This document shows positions 24,095-32,417 of a stretch of DNA of 46,449 nucleotides, piece after piece. The first letter of the stretch is position 1. The number at the start of each line of letters is the position of its first letter. The translations under genes were made by a program, and so were the position numbers. Origin of the DNA: Actinomycetota bacterium (GTDB lineage: Bacteria; Actinomycetota; CADDZG01; JAHWKV01; JAOPZY01). The stretch lies in the NCBI GenBank assembly GCA_025963875.1, contig JAOPZY010000109.1, positions 1 to 46,449 of the forward strand, read 5' to 3'. The notes under the pieces are model-generated. The model was not told the origin of the DNA. It made no database searches and worked only from the letters and a program-made list of their open reading frames with translations.

Positions 24095-26563
24095 TTACGA
24101 GACCGGGTGCGCTGCCAGGGCGTTGGCGAGGGCGAGGACCAGCTGGCTCGCCGCGGTCAGTCCCGCCACGTACCCGCTGTTGGCGGGGGTGCCGTGGGCC
24201 GCCTGGTCCAGCTCCGCCTTGACGCCAGTGGCGACGATGTCGCGCAGGTTGGCGAGGTCCTCCAGGCCCTTCACGAATGCCTGGTACGTGGCGTCGTCCG
24301 AGGAGGTGCCGGAGCGGATCGCCGCCGTGTCGGCGATCAGGGTGTCGGTGCCGAACTGGCCCACGCTGGAGTTGAGCTGCTTGTAGAGCTGGGCCAGCTG
24401 CAGCTGTGCTGCGCTGCCGAGGCTGCCGCTCGGGACGGCGAGGTCCTCTGCCAGCACCCGCCCGTCCGTCGGGTAGTCGTCACGCAGTCCCAGCAGCGAA
24501 AGCATCGTCGGGCGGATGTCCGTGTGGTCGGCCCACGTCCCGGGGTTCGGGGTTCCCGGGATCGTCCCCTGGCCGCTGTTGGGACCCGCCGAGCTCGGGC
24601 CGTCCGCGGCGCCGGACCCGTCCAGCCCCTTGCGGGCGACGCCGGCCCCGGCGAGGCCCAGCCAGGTGGTGTTGATCTCGGGAGCGTAGTCACCGTGGTT
24701 CCAGGCGAAGCTCGGGTTGATCGTCACGCAGGGGTTGCCGGTCGCGGTCTGGCCGGAGGGTGGGGTTGCCGGGCAGGTGGTGGACCCTGCGCTCAGGAAG
24801 TGGTCCGGTTTGGCGAAGAGCGAGAAAGTCGGGGTGCGGTTGGGGTCGGCATCCACGAAGTGCAGGATCCGCTCCGCCACCGGGTCGGCGAGGTAGTTGG
24901 CGACCGGCTGGCCGGTCCCCGAGACGTTGGACGCGCCCGACGTGTAGGGATTGTTGGCCTTCAGGCTCGCCACGTCGCGCTCGAGTTGGCGGGTGATTGG
25001 GTCGGTGGCCCCCGGCTGGCCGTTCACGTAGAACTGGGGCGCCGAGTCGTTCTCGAGGGCGAAGGGCGTGGTCTTGCCCGTCTCGGTTGCGAGCAGGCCG
25101 GTCAGGTTGGTGTTCAGCTCACCCAGCGTCCCGGCGGGGTAGCTGCAGGTGTAGCTCGTGGTCCCGGGCGTCCCGGTGCAGGCGGGCGTGATGGCCCGTC
25201 CGACGTTGGCGCCGGGGAAGTGGTCCCCCTCGTCGGCGGTGAAGACGAACAGCGTGTTGGCGGGTGTGATCCCGTCTGCGGCGAGGCGGTTGAAGAACGT
25301 CTGGAACGCGGCGTCGTAGTACGCGGCGTTCGCCTCGTAACAGGGGTCGGCCGGGCCGAGCGCGCCGCTCTTGGCGGTGAGGCAGGGGCCGCCGACGATA
25401 CTCCGGTTGTTGTTGGCATGCAGGTCGGCGATGTACCCATAGGTGACCTGCACGCCCGACTCCTGCATGTCCGCCATGTAGGCAAGGGTCTGGGGGGCGC
25501 TGATCGGCCCGAAGCCCGGGAACCCGGGGGTGTGGAGGAACTGGCCGTCGATCTCACGGCCGGTGAGGTCGACAAGGTTGCCGGCGGCGTTCGTGATCTG
25601 GTAGCCGTTGCGGACGAGGTTGGGGGTGCCGGCGCCGACGACCGGGGCGACGTAGCGGTGCCCGTGGACAGTCTGGAAGCCGTTGTAGCCACCGGGCTCG
25701 TCCGGAAGCCGGTCGGCGACCGCCGTCGGCGACGGCGAGGTCTGCCCGTACTTGACCGCCTGAGCGTTGGCGCAGGTCGCCGCGGCGGCTCCGGTGCCGC
25801 AGTGGATCGAGACGCCGATGTAGTCGTTGGTCTCCTGGTCCTTGAACGTGTCGGTCACGTCTGCTGCGAGCTGGGTAGCCTCGGGCGAGGTCGGGCCGAA
25901 GACCTGGGGGATGTCGCCGGTGTTCTCCAGCACCATATTGGCGGTGGATGTGTCCCCGACGTTGCAGCCGGCCCGGGTGAAGGGCACCCACGGCGCGGGC
26001 GTGGCGGCAGCGACGCCCGTGGCCGTGCTCGTCACAGCCTTGGCCGGCACCCGCGCCGAGTAGATCATCGACGGGTTGTGGTCCGTCGTGCTTGGCGTCG
26101 CCGTGGCGTCGTCGATGACCGGGTTGGTCCAGTAGACGAAGGAGCCGGCGAGGTTCGCGGTGCCGCTCGGCGTGAAGTAGCGGTACGAGTTGCTGATGCC
26201 CATCCCGTGCCGGTCGCCGTAGAGGCCGGTGTAGTTGGTGAGGCTGTCGTTGGCGGTGTGGGCGATCAGCGGCGTGTGGTTGTTGGACAGCATGGTGCCG
26301 TTGTTCTCGATGAAGTTGAGGAGATGCGGCATCTGCTCGAGGTCCGAGGGGACGTTGGGGTTGTCCCGGAAGAAGTGGACGTTGTCGAACGTGATCTGCA
26401 CCACGTGCTGGGCGCCGTTACCGAGCGAGCACGTCGTCGAGGCGGCCGTCGTCGAGGCGGTCACCGCATTGGCCAGCGGATATCCGGTTGCCGTCGCCAA
26501 CGTCGCGACCGCCAAGACCGTGCTGAGCCAACGTGTCTCTGACCGGAACCAGCGTCTGTGCAT
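24095..26563 (-). CDS. Secreted alkaline-phosphatase-superfamily protein
   Basis: 822 aa. The N terminus MHRRWFRSETRW plus a hydrophobic stretch ending near GYPLANAVTA is a Sec signal peptide. HVVQITFDNVHFFRDNPNVPSDLEQMPHLLNFI resembles the first metal motif of alkaline-phosphatase-superfamily enzymes; LFVFTADEGDHFPG (metal Asp/His) and ADHTDIRPTMLSLLGLRDDYPTDGR (His and typical end of the fold) complete the site. No close named family is recognised, so substrate (phosphomonoester, phosphodiester or sulfate) is open. AGGAGGG lies 5 nt before the ATG at 26563; longer open sequence upstream overlaps that site. It is downstream of the metal importer on the same strand. The superfamily uses Zn or Mn. 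Confidence 0.78.
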   Translation of the reverse strand: MHRRWFRSETRWLSTVLAVATLATATGYPLANAVTASTTAASTTCSLGNGAQHVVQITFDNVHFFRDNPNVPSDLEQMPHLLNFIENNGTMLSNNHTPLIAHTANDSLTNYTGLYGDRHGMGISNSYRYFTPSGTANLAGSFVYWTNPVIDDATATPSTTDHNPSMIYSARVPAKAVTSTATGVAAATPAPWVPFTRAGCNVGDTSTANMVLENTGDIPQVFGPTSPEATQLAADVTDTFKDQETNDYIGVSIHCGTGAAAATCANAQAVKYGQTSPSPTAVADRLPDEPGGYNGFQTVHGHRYVAPVVGAGTPNLVRNGYQITNAAGNLVDLTGREIDGQFLHTPGFPGFGPISAPQTLAYMADMQESGVQVTYGYIADLHANNNRSIVGGPCLTAKSGALGPADPCYEANAAYYDAAFQTFFNRLAADGITPANTLFVFTADEGDHFPGANVGRAITPACTGTPGTTSYTCSYPAGTLGELNTNLTGLLATETGKTTPFALENDSAPQFYVNGQPGATDPITRQLERDVASLKANNPYTSGASNVSGTGQPVANYLADPVAERILHFVDADPNRTPTFSLFAKPDHFLSAGSTTCPATPPSGQTATGNPCVTINPSFAWNHGDYAPEINTTWLGLAGAGVARKGLDGSGAADGPSSAGPNSGQGTIPGTPNPGTWADHTDIRPTMLSLLGLRDDYPTDGRVLAEDLAVPSGSLGSAAQLQLAQLYKQLNSSVGQFGTDTLIADTAAIRSGTSSDDATYQAFVKGLEDLANLRDIVATGVKAELDQAAHGTPANSGYVAGLTAASQLVLALANALAAHPVS

Positions 26564-26681
26564 GTGTCCCTCCTGGTCGGGTTGGGCCCTGGTGTGCAGA
26601 ACCAACGGGAGGGTAGTCGGGAGATCTGACGTTTCTGGGACGCCAAGGGGAACGGGACGTGAATTCGGAGAAGGCTGCCCA

Positions 26682-27530
26682 TCACCGTTCGCGCTGCGGC
26701 CTGAGCTCCGCCCCCAGAGCCGCGAGCAGGTAGAAACCCGCAGCGATCGCGATGACGGCGAAGCTCGGCGGGAGTTTCGGGGCCGCATAGCTGAGCGCCA
26801 GTCCCGCCCACATCGCCCCGAGGGCGAGGACCGCCGAGAGCCACATCGCCCGGAAGGGGCGCGTCGTCAGGCGCTGGGCGGCTCCCGCCGGGGCCGCGAC
26901 CAGGCCCAGCAGGAGCAGGGCGCCCACCACCTGCGTCGCCTCGGCGGCGGTCACGCCGGCCAGCGCGAGGAACCCGAGCCCCAGGGCGGTCACCGGTAGT
27001 CCACGGGAGCGGGCGACCTCCTCGTCGATCGTGGCGAACAGCAGGGGCCGTGCGATCAGGAGGAGCAGCCCCACGGTGGCGGCGCTGATGCCGGCCGCCG
27101 CAAGGGCGTGGCTGCGGCTCAGGCCGAAGACCGACCCGAAGAGCACCGTCACGCCCGCCGTGCTGTTGGACGTCGACCGGGATCTCGTGTAGAGCGTGAG
27201 GAACAGCACCCCGAGCCCGAGGATCCAGGCGAAGACGCTGCCGATGACCACGTCGTCCGGCCTGCCTCTGGGGCCGAGCAACCCCATGCCGAGCGCGACG
27301 GCCACCGTGGCCACGAACAGCCCCAGGCGGGCGTCGACCCCGAAGGCCAGGGCCGCCATGGCGCCCGCCACCGCGACGTGGGAGAGGGCGTCGGCCGTGA
27401 AGACCTGCGACCTGAGCACGAGGAAGTAGCCAGCCAGCCCGGCCGCGACCGCCACGGCGGAGCCCGCCACGAAGGCGTAGCGGACGAAGGGGTGCCCCAG
27501 CATGTGGGCGATGCCCGCCAGGGGGTTCAC
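26682..27530 (-). CDS. Zinc/manganese ABC transporter permease (second of two)
   Basis: 282 aa, ABC-3 family (ZnuB/MntB type) with eight or nine transmembrane segments. TADALSHVAVAGAMAAL and TVGLLLLIARPLLFATIDEEVARSRGLPV, the cytoplasmic coupling region, are diagnostic; EATQVVGALLLLGLVAAPAGAAQRLT is the other conserved block. It begins with GTG overlapping the stop of the previous permease gene (GTGA), and is clearly paralogous to it. Two different permeases suggest a heterodimeric channel, as in MntCD/SitCD systems. Last gene of the importer operon; the phosphatase gene begins 118 bp further on. Confidence 0.9.
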   Translation of the reverse strand: MNPLAGIAHMLGHPFVRYAFVAGSAVAVAAGLAGYFLVLRSQVFTADALSHVAVAGAMAALAFGVDARLGLFVATVAVALGMGLLGPRGRPDDVVIGSVFAWILGLGVLFLTLYTRSRSTSNSTAGVTVLFGSVFGLSRSHALAAAGISAATVGLLLLIARPLLFATIDEEVARSRGLPVTALGLGFLALAGVTAAEATQVVGALLLLGLVAAPAGAAQRLTTRPFRAMWLSAVLALGAMWAGLALSYAAPKLPPSFAVIAIAAGFYLLAALGAELRPQRER

Positions 27531-28429
27531 GCCTGCCTCCCTCCCGCCCGGTGCGTGGCGATCTGGGCGAGGGTGTAGGCGGCGAACCCGAACGTGGTGA
27601 CGAAGAACCCGATCGGATAGGAGGAGTAGTAGGCGGCGGCCAGGCCGAGCCAGGTCACGGCAACGGCGATGACCACGCTGAGGGCGATGCTCGCCGCCGG
27701 ACGGGCCGTGAGCCGCTGGGCGGTGGCCGCCGGGATGACGAGCAGGGCGAAGACCAGCAGCGACCCCGTGATCTGGCTCGCCTCCGCCGCGGCGAACCCC
27801 AGCAGCAGCAGGAAGGCCACGCCGAGGGCGACGACCGGTACGCCACGGGCTTCGGCCACGTCGGGGTCCACCGAGGCGAAGAGGAGTTGCCGCCCACCGA
27901 TGGCGAGGGCCAGCACGATGACTGCGGCCACAGCGACGAGGACCCCCACCTGCGCATCGGTGATCCCGAGGAACGTGCCGAAGAGCAGGGCGTTGATGCC
28001 GTTGAGGAAGCCGTGGTAGAGGCTGACGAACAGGAAACCGAGCGCAAGGGCAACGGCCTGGACGGTGCCGATCGCCGCCGACTCCTCGCTGAAACCGGCG
28101 CCCTGGGTGCCCGCCCGGGCTCTGGGGACGGCGGCGATGATGGCGGCCCCCGCACCGCAGAAGGCGAAGAACCCCCAGGCCGGGTTCAGCCCCACCAGGG
28201 TGGCACCGGCGGCCCCGGGGAAGCCCGCCACCGCGAGCGTGTGACCGGCGAAGCTTTGCGCCCGCAGCACCATGAACCAGCCGAGGAGTCCGGCCGCGAC
28301 CGCCACGACTGTGCCCGCCCGGAAGGCGTTGACCATGAAGTGGAACTCGAAGAGCTGGCGCAGGTCCTGGACGAGGTTCCAGTTCAGCCCAACCCCGGGC
28401 CCCTGTGCCGCCCAGTGGGCGGGGATCAA
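27527..28429 (-). CDS. Zinc/manganese ABC transporter permease (first of two)
   Basis: 300 aa, ABC-3 family. Same fold as the next gene: SFAGHTLAVAGFPGAAGATLVG near residue 60, QLLFASVDPDVAEARGVPVVAL as the coupling helix, and EASQITGSLLVFALLVIPAATAQRLTARP. The TTG at 28429 overlaps the stop of the ATPase gene (TTGA) and is accepted as a coupled start, although the ribosome site is weak; an ATG at residue 32 (FMVNAFRAGT) is an alternative. With the ATPase and binding protein it imports Zn2+ or Mn2+. Confidence 0.9.
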   Translation of the reverse strand: MIPAHWAAQGPGVGLNWNLVQDLRQLFEFHFMVNAFRAGTVVAVAAGLLGWFMVLRAQSFAGHTLAVAGFPGAAGATLVGLNPAWGFFAFCGAGAAIIAAVPRARAGTQGAGFSEESAAIGTVQAVALALGFLFVSLYHGFLNGINALLFGTFLGITDAQVGVLVAVAAVIVLALAIGGRQLLFASVDPDVAEARGVPVVALGVAFLLLLGFAAAEASQITGSLLVFALLVIPAATAQRLTARPAASIALSVVIAVAVTWLGLAAAYYSSYPIGFFVTTFGFAAYTLAQIATHRAGGRQA

Positions 28430-29298
28430 CCCTGCTGGCGGTGGCGGTCGCAGTTGCGGGCCGGCGCCTCCGGGTGGCCGACGATGACGAGGCGCCCGTC
28501 CGAGGTGGTGAGCACCTCGATCGGCGTTCCGTACAGGCGGGAGAGGATGTCGCTGCGGATCACGTCGTGCGGCGTGCCGGCGACGGCGCCGCCCCCGGCC
28601 ACGTACACCACCCGGTCGAGGGAGGAGAGGATCGGGTTCACGTCGTGGGCGACGAGCATGACCGTGACCCCCTGGTCCCGGCAGATGCTCGAGATCAGCG
28701 CCGCCACCGCCGCCTGGTTCGGCAGGTCCAGGCTGTCGAGTGGCTCGTCGAGCAGCATGAGCGCCGGCCGCCGGACCAGGGCCTGGGCGATGAGGAGCCG
28801 TTGCTGCTCGCCGCCCGACACCCTGCCCACCGGGCGCTGCGCGTAACCGGTGGCGCCCACGAGCCTGAGCACCTCGTCCACCCGCCGGTCATCCTCGCCC
28901 CGCCGCCTCCTGATCCGGCCGAGCCCCGGCAGGGGGACTCCCCACCGGTCGCCGTCGAGGCCCAGGCGCACGACATCGACGCCGCGCACCCGGAGCCCCG
29001 GGTCGAAGCTGCGCCGCTGCGGAAGGTACCCGATCCGGTCGCTCGCCTCGCCGGGGGGCCGGCCGAGCACCCTGGCCTCGCCGCCCGCCAGGGGCAGCAG
29101 GCCCAGCAGCACCTTGACGAGGGTGGACTTCCCGGCGCCGTTGGGGCCGATGACGGCGACGAACTCGCCGGGCTCGACCGTCAGGTTGACGCCGGACCAC
29201 ACCGTCCGGCCGCCGAGGGACGCCGTGGCGTCGACCAGCTCCGCGGTGGGCGCCGTCGTTGCCGCGGTTGGGTCCGCGGCCACCGAGCGCAGGTTCAT
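28426..29298 (-). CDS. znuC: Zinc/manganese ABC transporter ATP-binding protein
   Basis: 290 aa. Walker A GPNGAGKST, Q-loop region YLPQRRSFDPGLRVRGVDVV, signature VSGGEQQR, Walker B LMLLDEPLDSLD and the switch His in LVAHDV are all intact. The PQRRSFD segment and the ~290-residue length are usual for metal importers of the ZnuC/MntA type. The Ala/Thr-rich first 20 residues are poorly conserved. The ATG overlaps the stop of the binding-protein gene by 4 bp. The znuC symbol is by function; manganese cannot be ruled out. Confidence 0.92.
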   Translation of the reverse strand: MNLRSVAADPTAATTAPTAELVDATASLGGRTVWSGVNLTVEPGEFVAVIGPNGAGKSTLVKVLLGLLPLAGGEARVLGRPPGEASDRIGYLPQRRSFDPGLRVRGVDVVRLGLDGDRWGVPLPGLGRIRRRRGEDDRRVDEVLRLVGATGYAQRPVGRVSGGEQQRLLIAQALVRRPALMLLDEPLDSLDLPNQAAVAALISSICRDQGVTVMLVAHDVNPILSSLDRVVYVAGGGAVAGTPHDVIRSDILSRLYGTPIEVLTTSDGRLVIVGHPEAPARNCDRHRQQG

Positions 29299-30227
29299 GT
29301 GCGGGCCGCGCCGGCGAGGGCGGCCTCGAGCGAGCGCAGCTGCGCCGACTGCCAGTCCTGGAACGTCGACGTGGGCGGCTCGAGGGTCTCGGTGATGGTC
29401 GTCGTGGGGATCCCCGCGTCCTTGGCCTCCTTCACCTGGGCGGCGACGTCGGGCGTCGAGTTCTGGCTGTTGAAGACGTACACCTTGATCTGGTGGCCCT
29501 TGATCTGGGCGTCGATGGCCGCCCTGTCGGCTGCGGTGGGGTCGGACCCCTCGCTGATGGCGGTCAAGAAGCTCGGGGGCGTGAGCAGGTGCAGCCCGAG
29601 AGCGTCCGAGAGCGGGGCGAAAATGCTCTCCGAGGCCCCCACTGGCGTCCCGGCGTACCTGGCCTTGATGTCGGCGATCAGCGACGTGTACTGGGCGAGC
29701 CCGGCGGTGGTGTACGTCGTGTGCAGGGCCGCGAACGAGGCGGCGTCGGCGGGATCGAGCGCCTCGTAGTCGGCGGTGATCTGGTCGATCACCTTCGCCA
29801 CGTCACCGGGCGAGTACCAGCGGTGGGGGTTGCCCCCCTCCTTCACGCCGACCAGGTCGCCCACGGTGAGGACCTTCCGCCCGGGGTCGGGCTGGGCTGC
29901 GAGCAGCTTCGGTGCCCAGGGGTCGTAGCCGATCCCGTTGACGATGACGTACTTGGCCGAGGCAACCGTCCGGGCGTCGCCGGTGGTGGGCTCGTACGTG
30001 TGCGGGTCGGTGTCGGGCTTGGAGATGATGCTCGTCACCGCCACGTGCGACCCACCGAGCTGCGCGGCGATGCTGCCCCAGAAGTTCTCCGCGGCCACGA
30101 CCGTCAGCTTCACCGGGGAAGAGGTCGCCGAGCCAAGGCGTTCGGTGCCCTTGGCGCAGCCCGCCAGCAGCAGCGTCAGCCCCACGCCGAGAGCGGCCCA
30201 GCGCCGTGGTGGTCGAATGATTCTCAT
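29295..30227 (-). CDS. znuA: Zinc/manganese-binding lipoprotein of ABC importer (ZnuA-like)
   Basis: 310 aa. A signal peptide with lipobox LLAGC (Cys24) anchors it to the outer face of the membrane. LTVVAAENFWGSIAAQLGG, DPHTYEP and NPHRWYSP give the metal-ligand His residues of cluster A-I solute-binding proteins; ESIFAPLSDALGLHLL and a late Asp (GSDPTAAD) fit the remaining ligands. The His-rich loop of true ZnuA is missing. The ATG at 30227 is favoured over an upstream in-frame TTG/ATT region because a TATAAT box lies only 7 nt before it, so the mRNA should begin at or near the ATG (leaderless). A Fur-type box overlaps its promoter. Confidence 0.88.
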   Translation of the reverse strand: MRIIRPPRRWAALGVGLTLLLAGCAKGTERLGSATSSPVKLTVVAAENFWGSIAAQLGGSHVAVTSIISKPDTDPHTYEPTTGDARTVASAKYVIVNGIGYDPWAPKLLAAQPDPGRKVLTVGDLVGVKEGGNPHRWYSPGDVAKVIDQITADYEALDPADAASFAALHTTYTTAGLAQYTSLIADIKARYAGTPVGASESIFAPLSDALGLHLLTPPSFLTAISEGSDPTAADRAAIDAQIKGHQIKVYVFNSQNSTPDVAAQVKEAKDAGIPTTTITETLEPPTSTFQDWQSAQLRSLEAALAGAART

Positions 30228-30234
30228 GTCGAGA

Positions 30235-30262
30235 ATTATAATAAGAACGATTCTCAAAGCAA
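30235..30262 (-). promoter_or_regulatory. Promoter of the metal importer operon, overlapping a divergent -10
   Basis: Minus strand: TTGCTT (30262-30257), 16-bp spacer, TATAAT (30240-30235). The transcript would start about 30228, one base before the ATG. On the plus strand another TATAAT (30237-30242) can serve the fur-type gene, so the two divergent promoters overlap. Confidence 0.55.
30242..30256. promoter_or_regulatory. Fur/Zur-type operator
   Basis: TAAGAACGATTCTCA; the other strand reads TGAGAATCGTTCTTA, a 7-1-7 near-palindrome of Fur/Zur type. It covers the spacer of the importer promoter. A second, half-matching TGAGAATCATT lies at the znuA-like start (30216-30226). Binding here by the neighbouring regulator would block both promoters. 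Confidence 0.55.
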
Positions 30263-30273
30263 GTGAGGGGCTT

Positions 30274-30720
30274 ATGCTTAGGTCGATGGAACAGGATCTT
30301 CACGCCACGGTCGCCGGTCATCTCCGACGATACGACCAGCGCTACACCAACGGCCGCCGGGCTCTCGTCGAGATCCTGGCTGCGGCGGGCCGGCCCGTGA
30401 CCATCGCCGAGGTGCTCGCCGGCGGCGCAGTCCCGGCCCAGAGCACCGCCTACCGGAACCTGTCGGTGCTCGTCCAGGCGGGCGTCGTCCGGAAGGTCTT
30501 CGGCGGCGACGACCTCACCCGCTTCGAGCTGGCCGAGGAGCTGACGGAGCACCACCACCACATGGTCTGCGTCAACTGCGGCTCCATCGAGGACTTCACG
30601 GTCCCCAACCGGCTCGAGCAGAGCCTCGACAAGCTTTTCGGGCAGGTCTCCGAGACCACCGGCTTCCGGCCCCAGGGCCACCGGCTCGACGTCATCGGCA
30701 CCTGCGGCAACTGCGGCTAG
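30274..30720 (+). CDS. zur: Fur-family metalloregulator, probably Zur
   Basis: 148 aa from the ATG at 30274 (GAGGGG 3-4 nt upstream); the ATG at 30286 is a second possibility. The winged helix (RYTNGRRALVEILAAAGRPVTIAEVLAGG...STAYRNLSVLVQAGVVRKV) is followed by the dimer domain with HHHHMVCVNCG and a final CGNCG, the two CxxC pairs of the structural zinc site. It is divergent from the zinc/manganese importer with a shared operator, so Zur is more likely than iron-sensing Fur; Mur/Mn sensing cannot be excluded. Confidence 0.85.
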   Translation: MLRSMEQDLHATVAGHLRRYDQRYTNGRRALVEILAAAGRPVTIAEVLAGGAVPAQSTAYRNLSVLVQAGVVRKVFGGDDLTRFELAEELTEHHHHMVCVNCGSIEDFTVPNRLEQSLDKLFGQVSETTGFRPQGHRLDVIGTCGNCG

Positions 30721-30733
30721 TCTGCGCTGCGCG

Positions 30734-31539
30734 ATGAACGACCTGCCCTTCTCGGTGACCCGGGACATCGACATGTGCGCCAGGGTGGAGACGGTCTGGG
30801 ACTACCTCTCCACCGACGAGGGATGGGCCGCGTGGGGGGGCCGGGATCGTCGATCAAGGCCGTCCCCGGGGGGTCGATGCAGATCGTCTACCCCAACGGC
30901 CAGACTGCCGAGGGCACGGTGCAGGAGGTGGAACCTCCCAGGAGCATCGTCTTCACGTGGGGCTTCGACCGGCCCGACGCCATGATTCCCCTGGAGGGCT
31001 CGCTGGTCGAGATCACCCTCGATGCCATCGGCGGCGGGACGCGCCTCCGGCTCGTCCACCGGGTCGCCGACGAGGCGGCGGCCCGGGCCCACCGGACCGG
31101 TTGGCGCTACCAGCTCGGCCTCTTGCGCTCGCTGCTCAGCCGGGACGTGCTGGGCCGCGGCCTGGCGGACCGCATCGACCGCTGGCACAGCGTCTGGGGT
31201 GCCACCGACGCCGCCGAGCGGCGCCGCACCCTCGAAGAGATCGCGACGGCGGATCTGGTCGTGGACGAGTCGATGGCGGCGCTCAGCGGCATCGACGACC
31301 TCGACGAGTGGATCGCCCAGTCCCAGGCCCAGTTCACGGCGACGGTCCGGCGGACCGGCCCTCCCGCCGTCAGCGCCGACCGGGCCACCTGGGACTGGGA
31401 GGTGATGGCCGGCGACGCCACCATTGCGACGGGCCGCAGCACCGCCGATCTGGTTTCCGACGGACGCTTCCGCCGCATCACGTCGTTCTGGCTGAGCGCT
31501 CCGCCGGGATTCCCCACCAGCGTCGTGACGGGTTTATAG
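30734..31539 (+). pseudogene. SRPBCC plus SnoaL-like protein, broken by a frameshift in a G run
   Basis: The first frame (from ATG 30734) reads MNDLPFSVTRDIDMCARVETVWDYLSTDEGWAAWGG, the start of an AHSA1/SRPBCC domain. The rest continues in another frame from about 30841: PGSSIKAVPGGSMQIVYPNG... through FTWGFDRPDAMIPLEGSLVEITL. The second half (about 31190-31510, with RRRTLEEIATADLVVDESMAALSGIDDLDEW) resembles a SnoaL/NTF2-like domain. The break lies in seven G (30834-30840); one extra G would restore a continuous ~268-residue protein. The rest of the gene is intact, so a sequencing or assembly error, or a very recent mutation, is more likely than old decay. It begins 14 bp after the fur-type gene. 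Confidence 0.75.
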
Positions 31540-31566
31540 GGGCTCGCTGTCGGGTAGCGCCTCTAC

Positions 31567-31950
31567 ATGCTCGGAGCACAGCCGCAGTCTTCCGTGGTTT
31601 TGAGGCTGGTTCCGCCGCCGGTTCCCGGCGTGTCGGAACGGCAACCGGCCCCCGCGCCGGAGATCCTGAGCGACATGGAGTACAAGCTCCGGGAGTGGCT
31701 TCACAGCGAGCACCTGGATGGCTGCGACAGCCTACGGGGGGCGTGCCTGGAGGTCCTCAACCGGGTCAACGACTTCCTGTCGCCGTATGTCACGGAAGCG
31801 TCCGAAGGCGTGCGCGAGTTCCTCCGGATGGTGAGGGAGGCAGCGCCGGCGGACGATGCCGCCGGTGGCGAGGAGCTCAGCTGGGGCGCCCAGGAGTTCC
31901 TCCGGCTTGCCGAGATCGCCCAGAAGGTCACGCCCCTCCGCCGGCCGTAG
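31567..31950 (+). CDS. Hypothetical protein, 127 aa
   Basis: A Pro-rich N terminus (VLRLVPPPVPGVSERQPAPAPE) is followed by a predicted mostly helical region (ILSDMEYKLREWLHSEHLDGCDSLRGACLEVLNRVNDFLSPYVTEASEGVREFLRMV). No signal peptide, membrane span or known family. No clear ribosome site precedes the ATG at 31567; an internal ATG at 31675 (MEYKLREWL) also lacks one. Codon use is normal for the window, which is the main support. Confidence 0.45.
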   Translation: MLGAQPQSSVVLRLVPPPVPGVSERQPAPAPEILSDMEYKLREWLHSEHLDGCDSLRGACLEVLNRVNDFLSPYVTEASEGVREFLRMVREAAPADDAAGGEELSWGAQEFLRLAEIAQKVTPLRRP

Positions 31951-32159
31951 ACCTCCGGCGCCCCGTCCTCCCAGGGCGCTGAACAAGAGCCTCTGGGTCG
32001 CCTGATCCTTCTCCTTAGCCCACGAGGACGCGTGGAATTCATGTTCTGTTGACCTGGCTGTAACGGGTGAGCGGTGGAATGGGTATGGCCATACACGCCA
32101 GCGGGCATGCGGACCCACTGCCCGGAGTGCCGGAAGCATCCCCCCGAAGGAGGCCGAAC

Positions 32160-32342
32160 ATGCCAGTTGTGGAGGATTTTGCGTTCGACGGCGACGAAGG
32201 CGGCGATCCCGCTTGCAAGTGCGGGTGCGCCATCGGGGACCACCTGGGGGCCGACGGCGGGGCATGCGTCTGTGGCTGCCCCGAGTACCGGGCAGGGCTT
32301 GCCGGCCTCGAGCCTGCGGCAGGCGACCAAGCCGTGGCCTGA
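32160..32342 (+). CDS. 60-aa cysteine-rich peptide
   Basis: Starts ATG at 32160 with AGGAGG (32147-32152) 7 nt upstream. It contains two C-x-C-x-C clusters, CKCGC and CVCGC, joined by AIGDHLGADGGA, plus a final C-x-x-Y unit (CVCGCPEY). Eight-residue spacing and the flanking His suggest metal (zinc or iron) binding. No family recognised. A strong terminator follows 27 bp after the stop, so it is a single-gene transcript. The frame is open further upstream but without a ribosome site. Confidence 0.65.
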   Translation: MPVVEDFAFDGDEGGDPACKCGCAIGDHLGADGGACVCGCPEYRAGLAGLEPAAGDQAVA

Positions 32343-32369
32343 CCGTCTGACTGTCTGTTTCCAGGAGCG

Positions 32370-32396
32370 AAGGGGGCCGGCATCGCCGGCCCCCTT
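32370..32396. terminator. Bidirectional terminator between convergent genes
   Basis: Perfect 12-bp stem AAGGGGGCCGGC (32370-32381) / GCCGGCCCCCTT (32385-32396), loop ATC, followed by T-rich TCGTT on the plus strand. It serves the cysteine-rich gene and, from the other side, the secreted-protein gene ending at 32418. Core CCGGC-ATC-GCCGG is the same as in the terminator at 24045. Confidence 0.75.
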
Positions 32397-32417
32397 TCGT
32401 TCGGATGGAGCGAGGTG

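Noticed and set aside
32106-32160. A reading frame starting MRTHCPECRKHPPEGG that looks like half a zinc ribbon
   Set aside because: It has no ribosome site, covers the strong ribosome site of the 60-aa cysteine gene, and then runs into low-complexity sequence.
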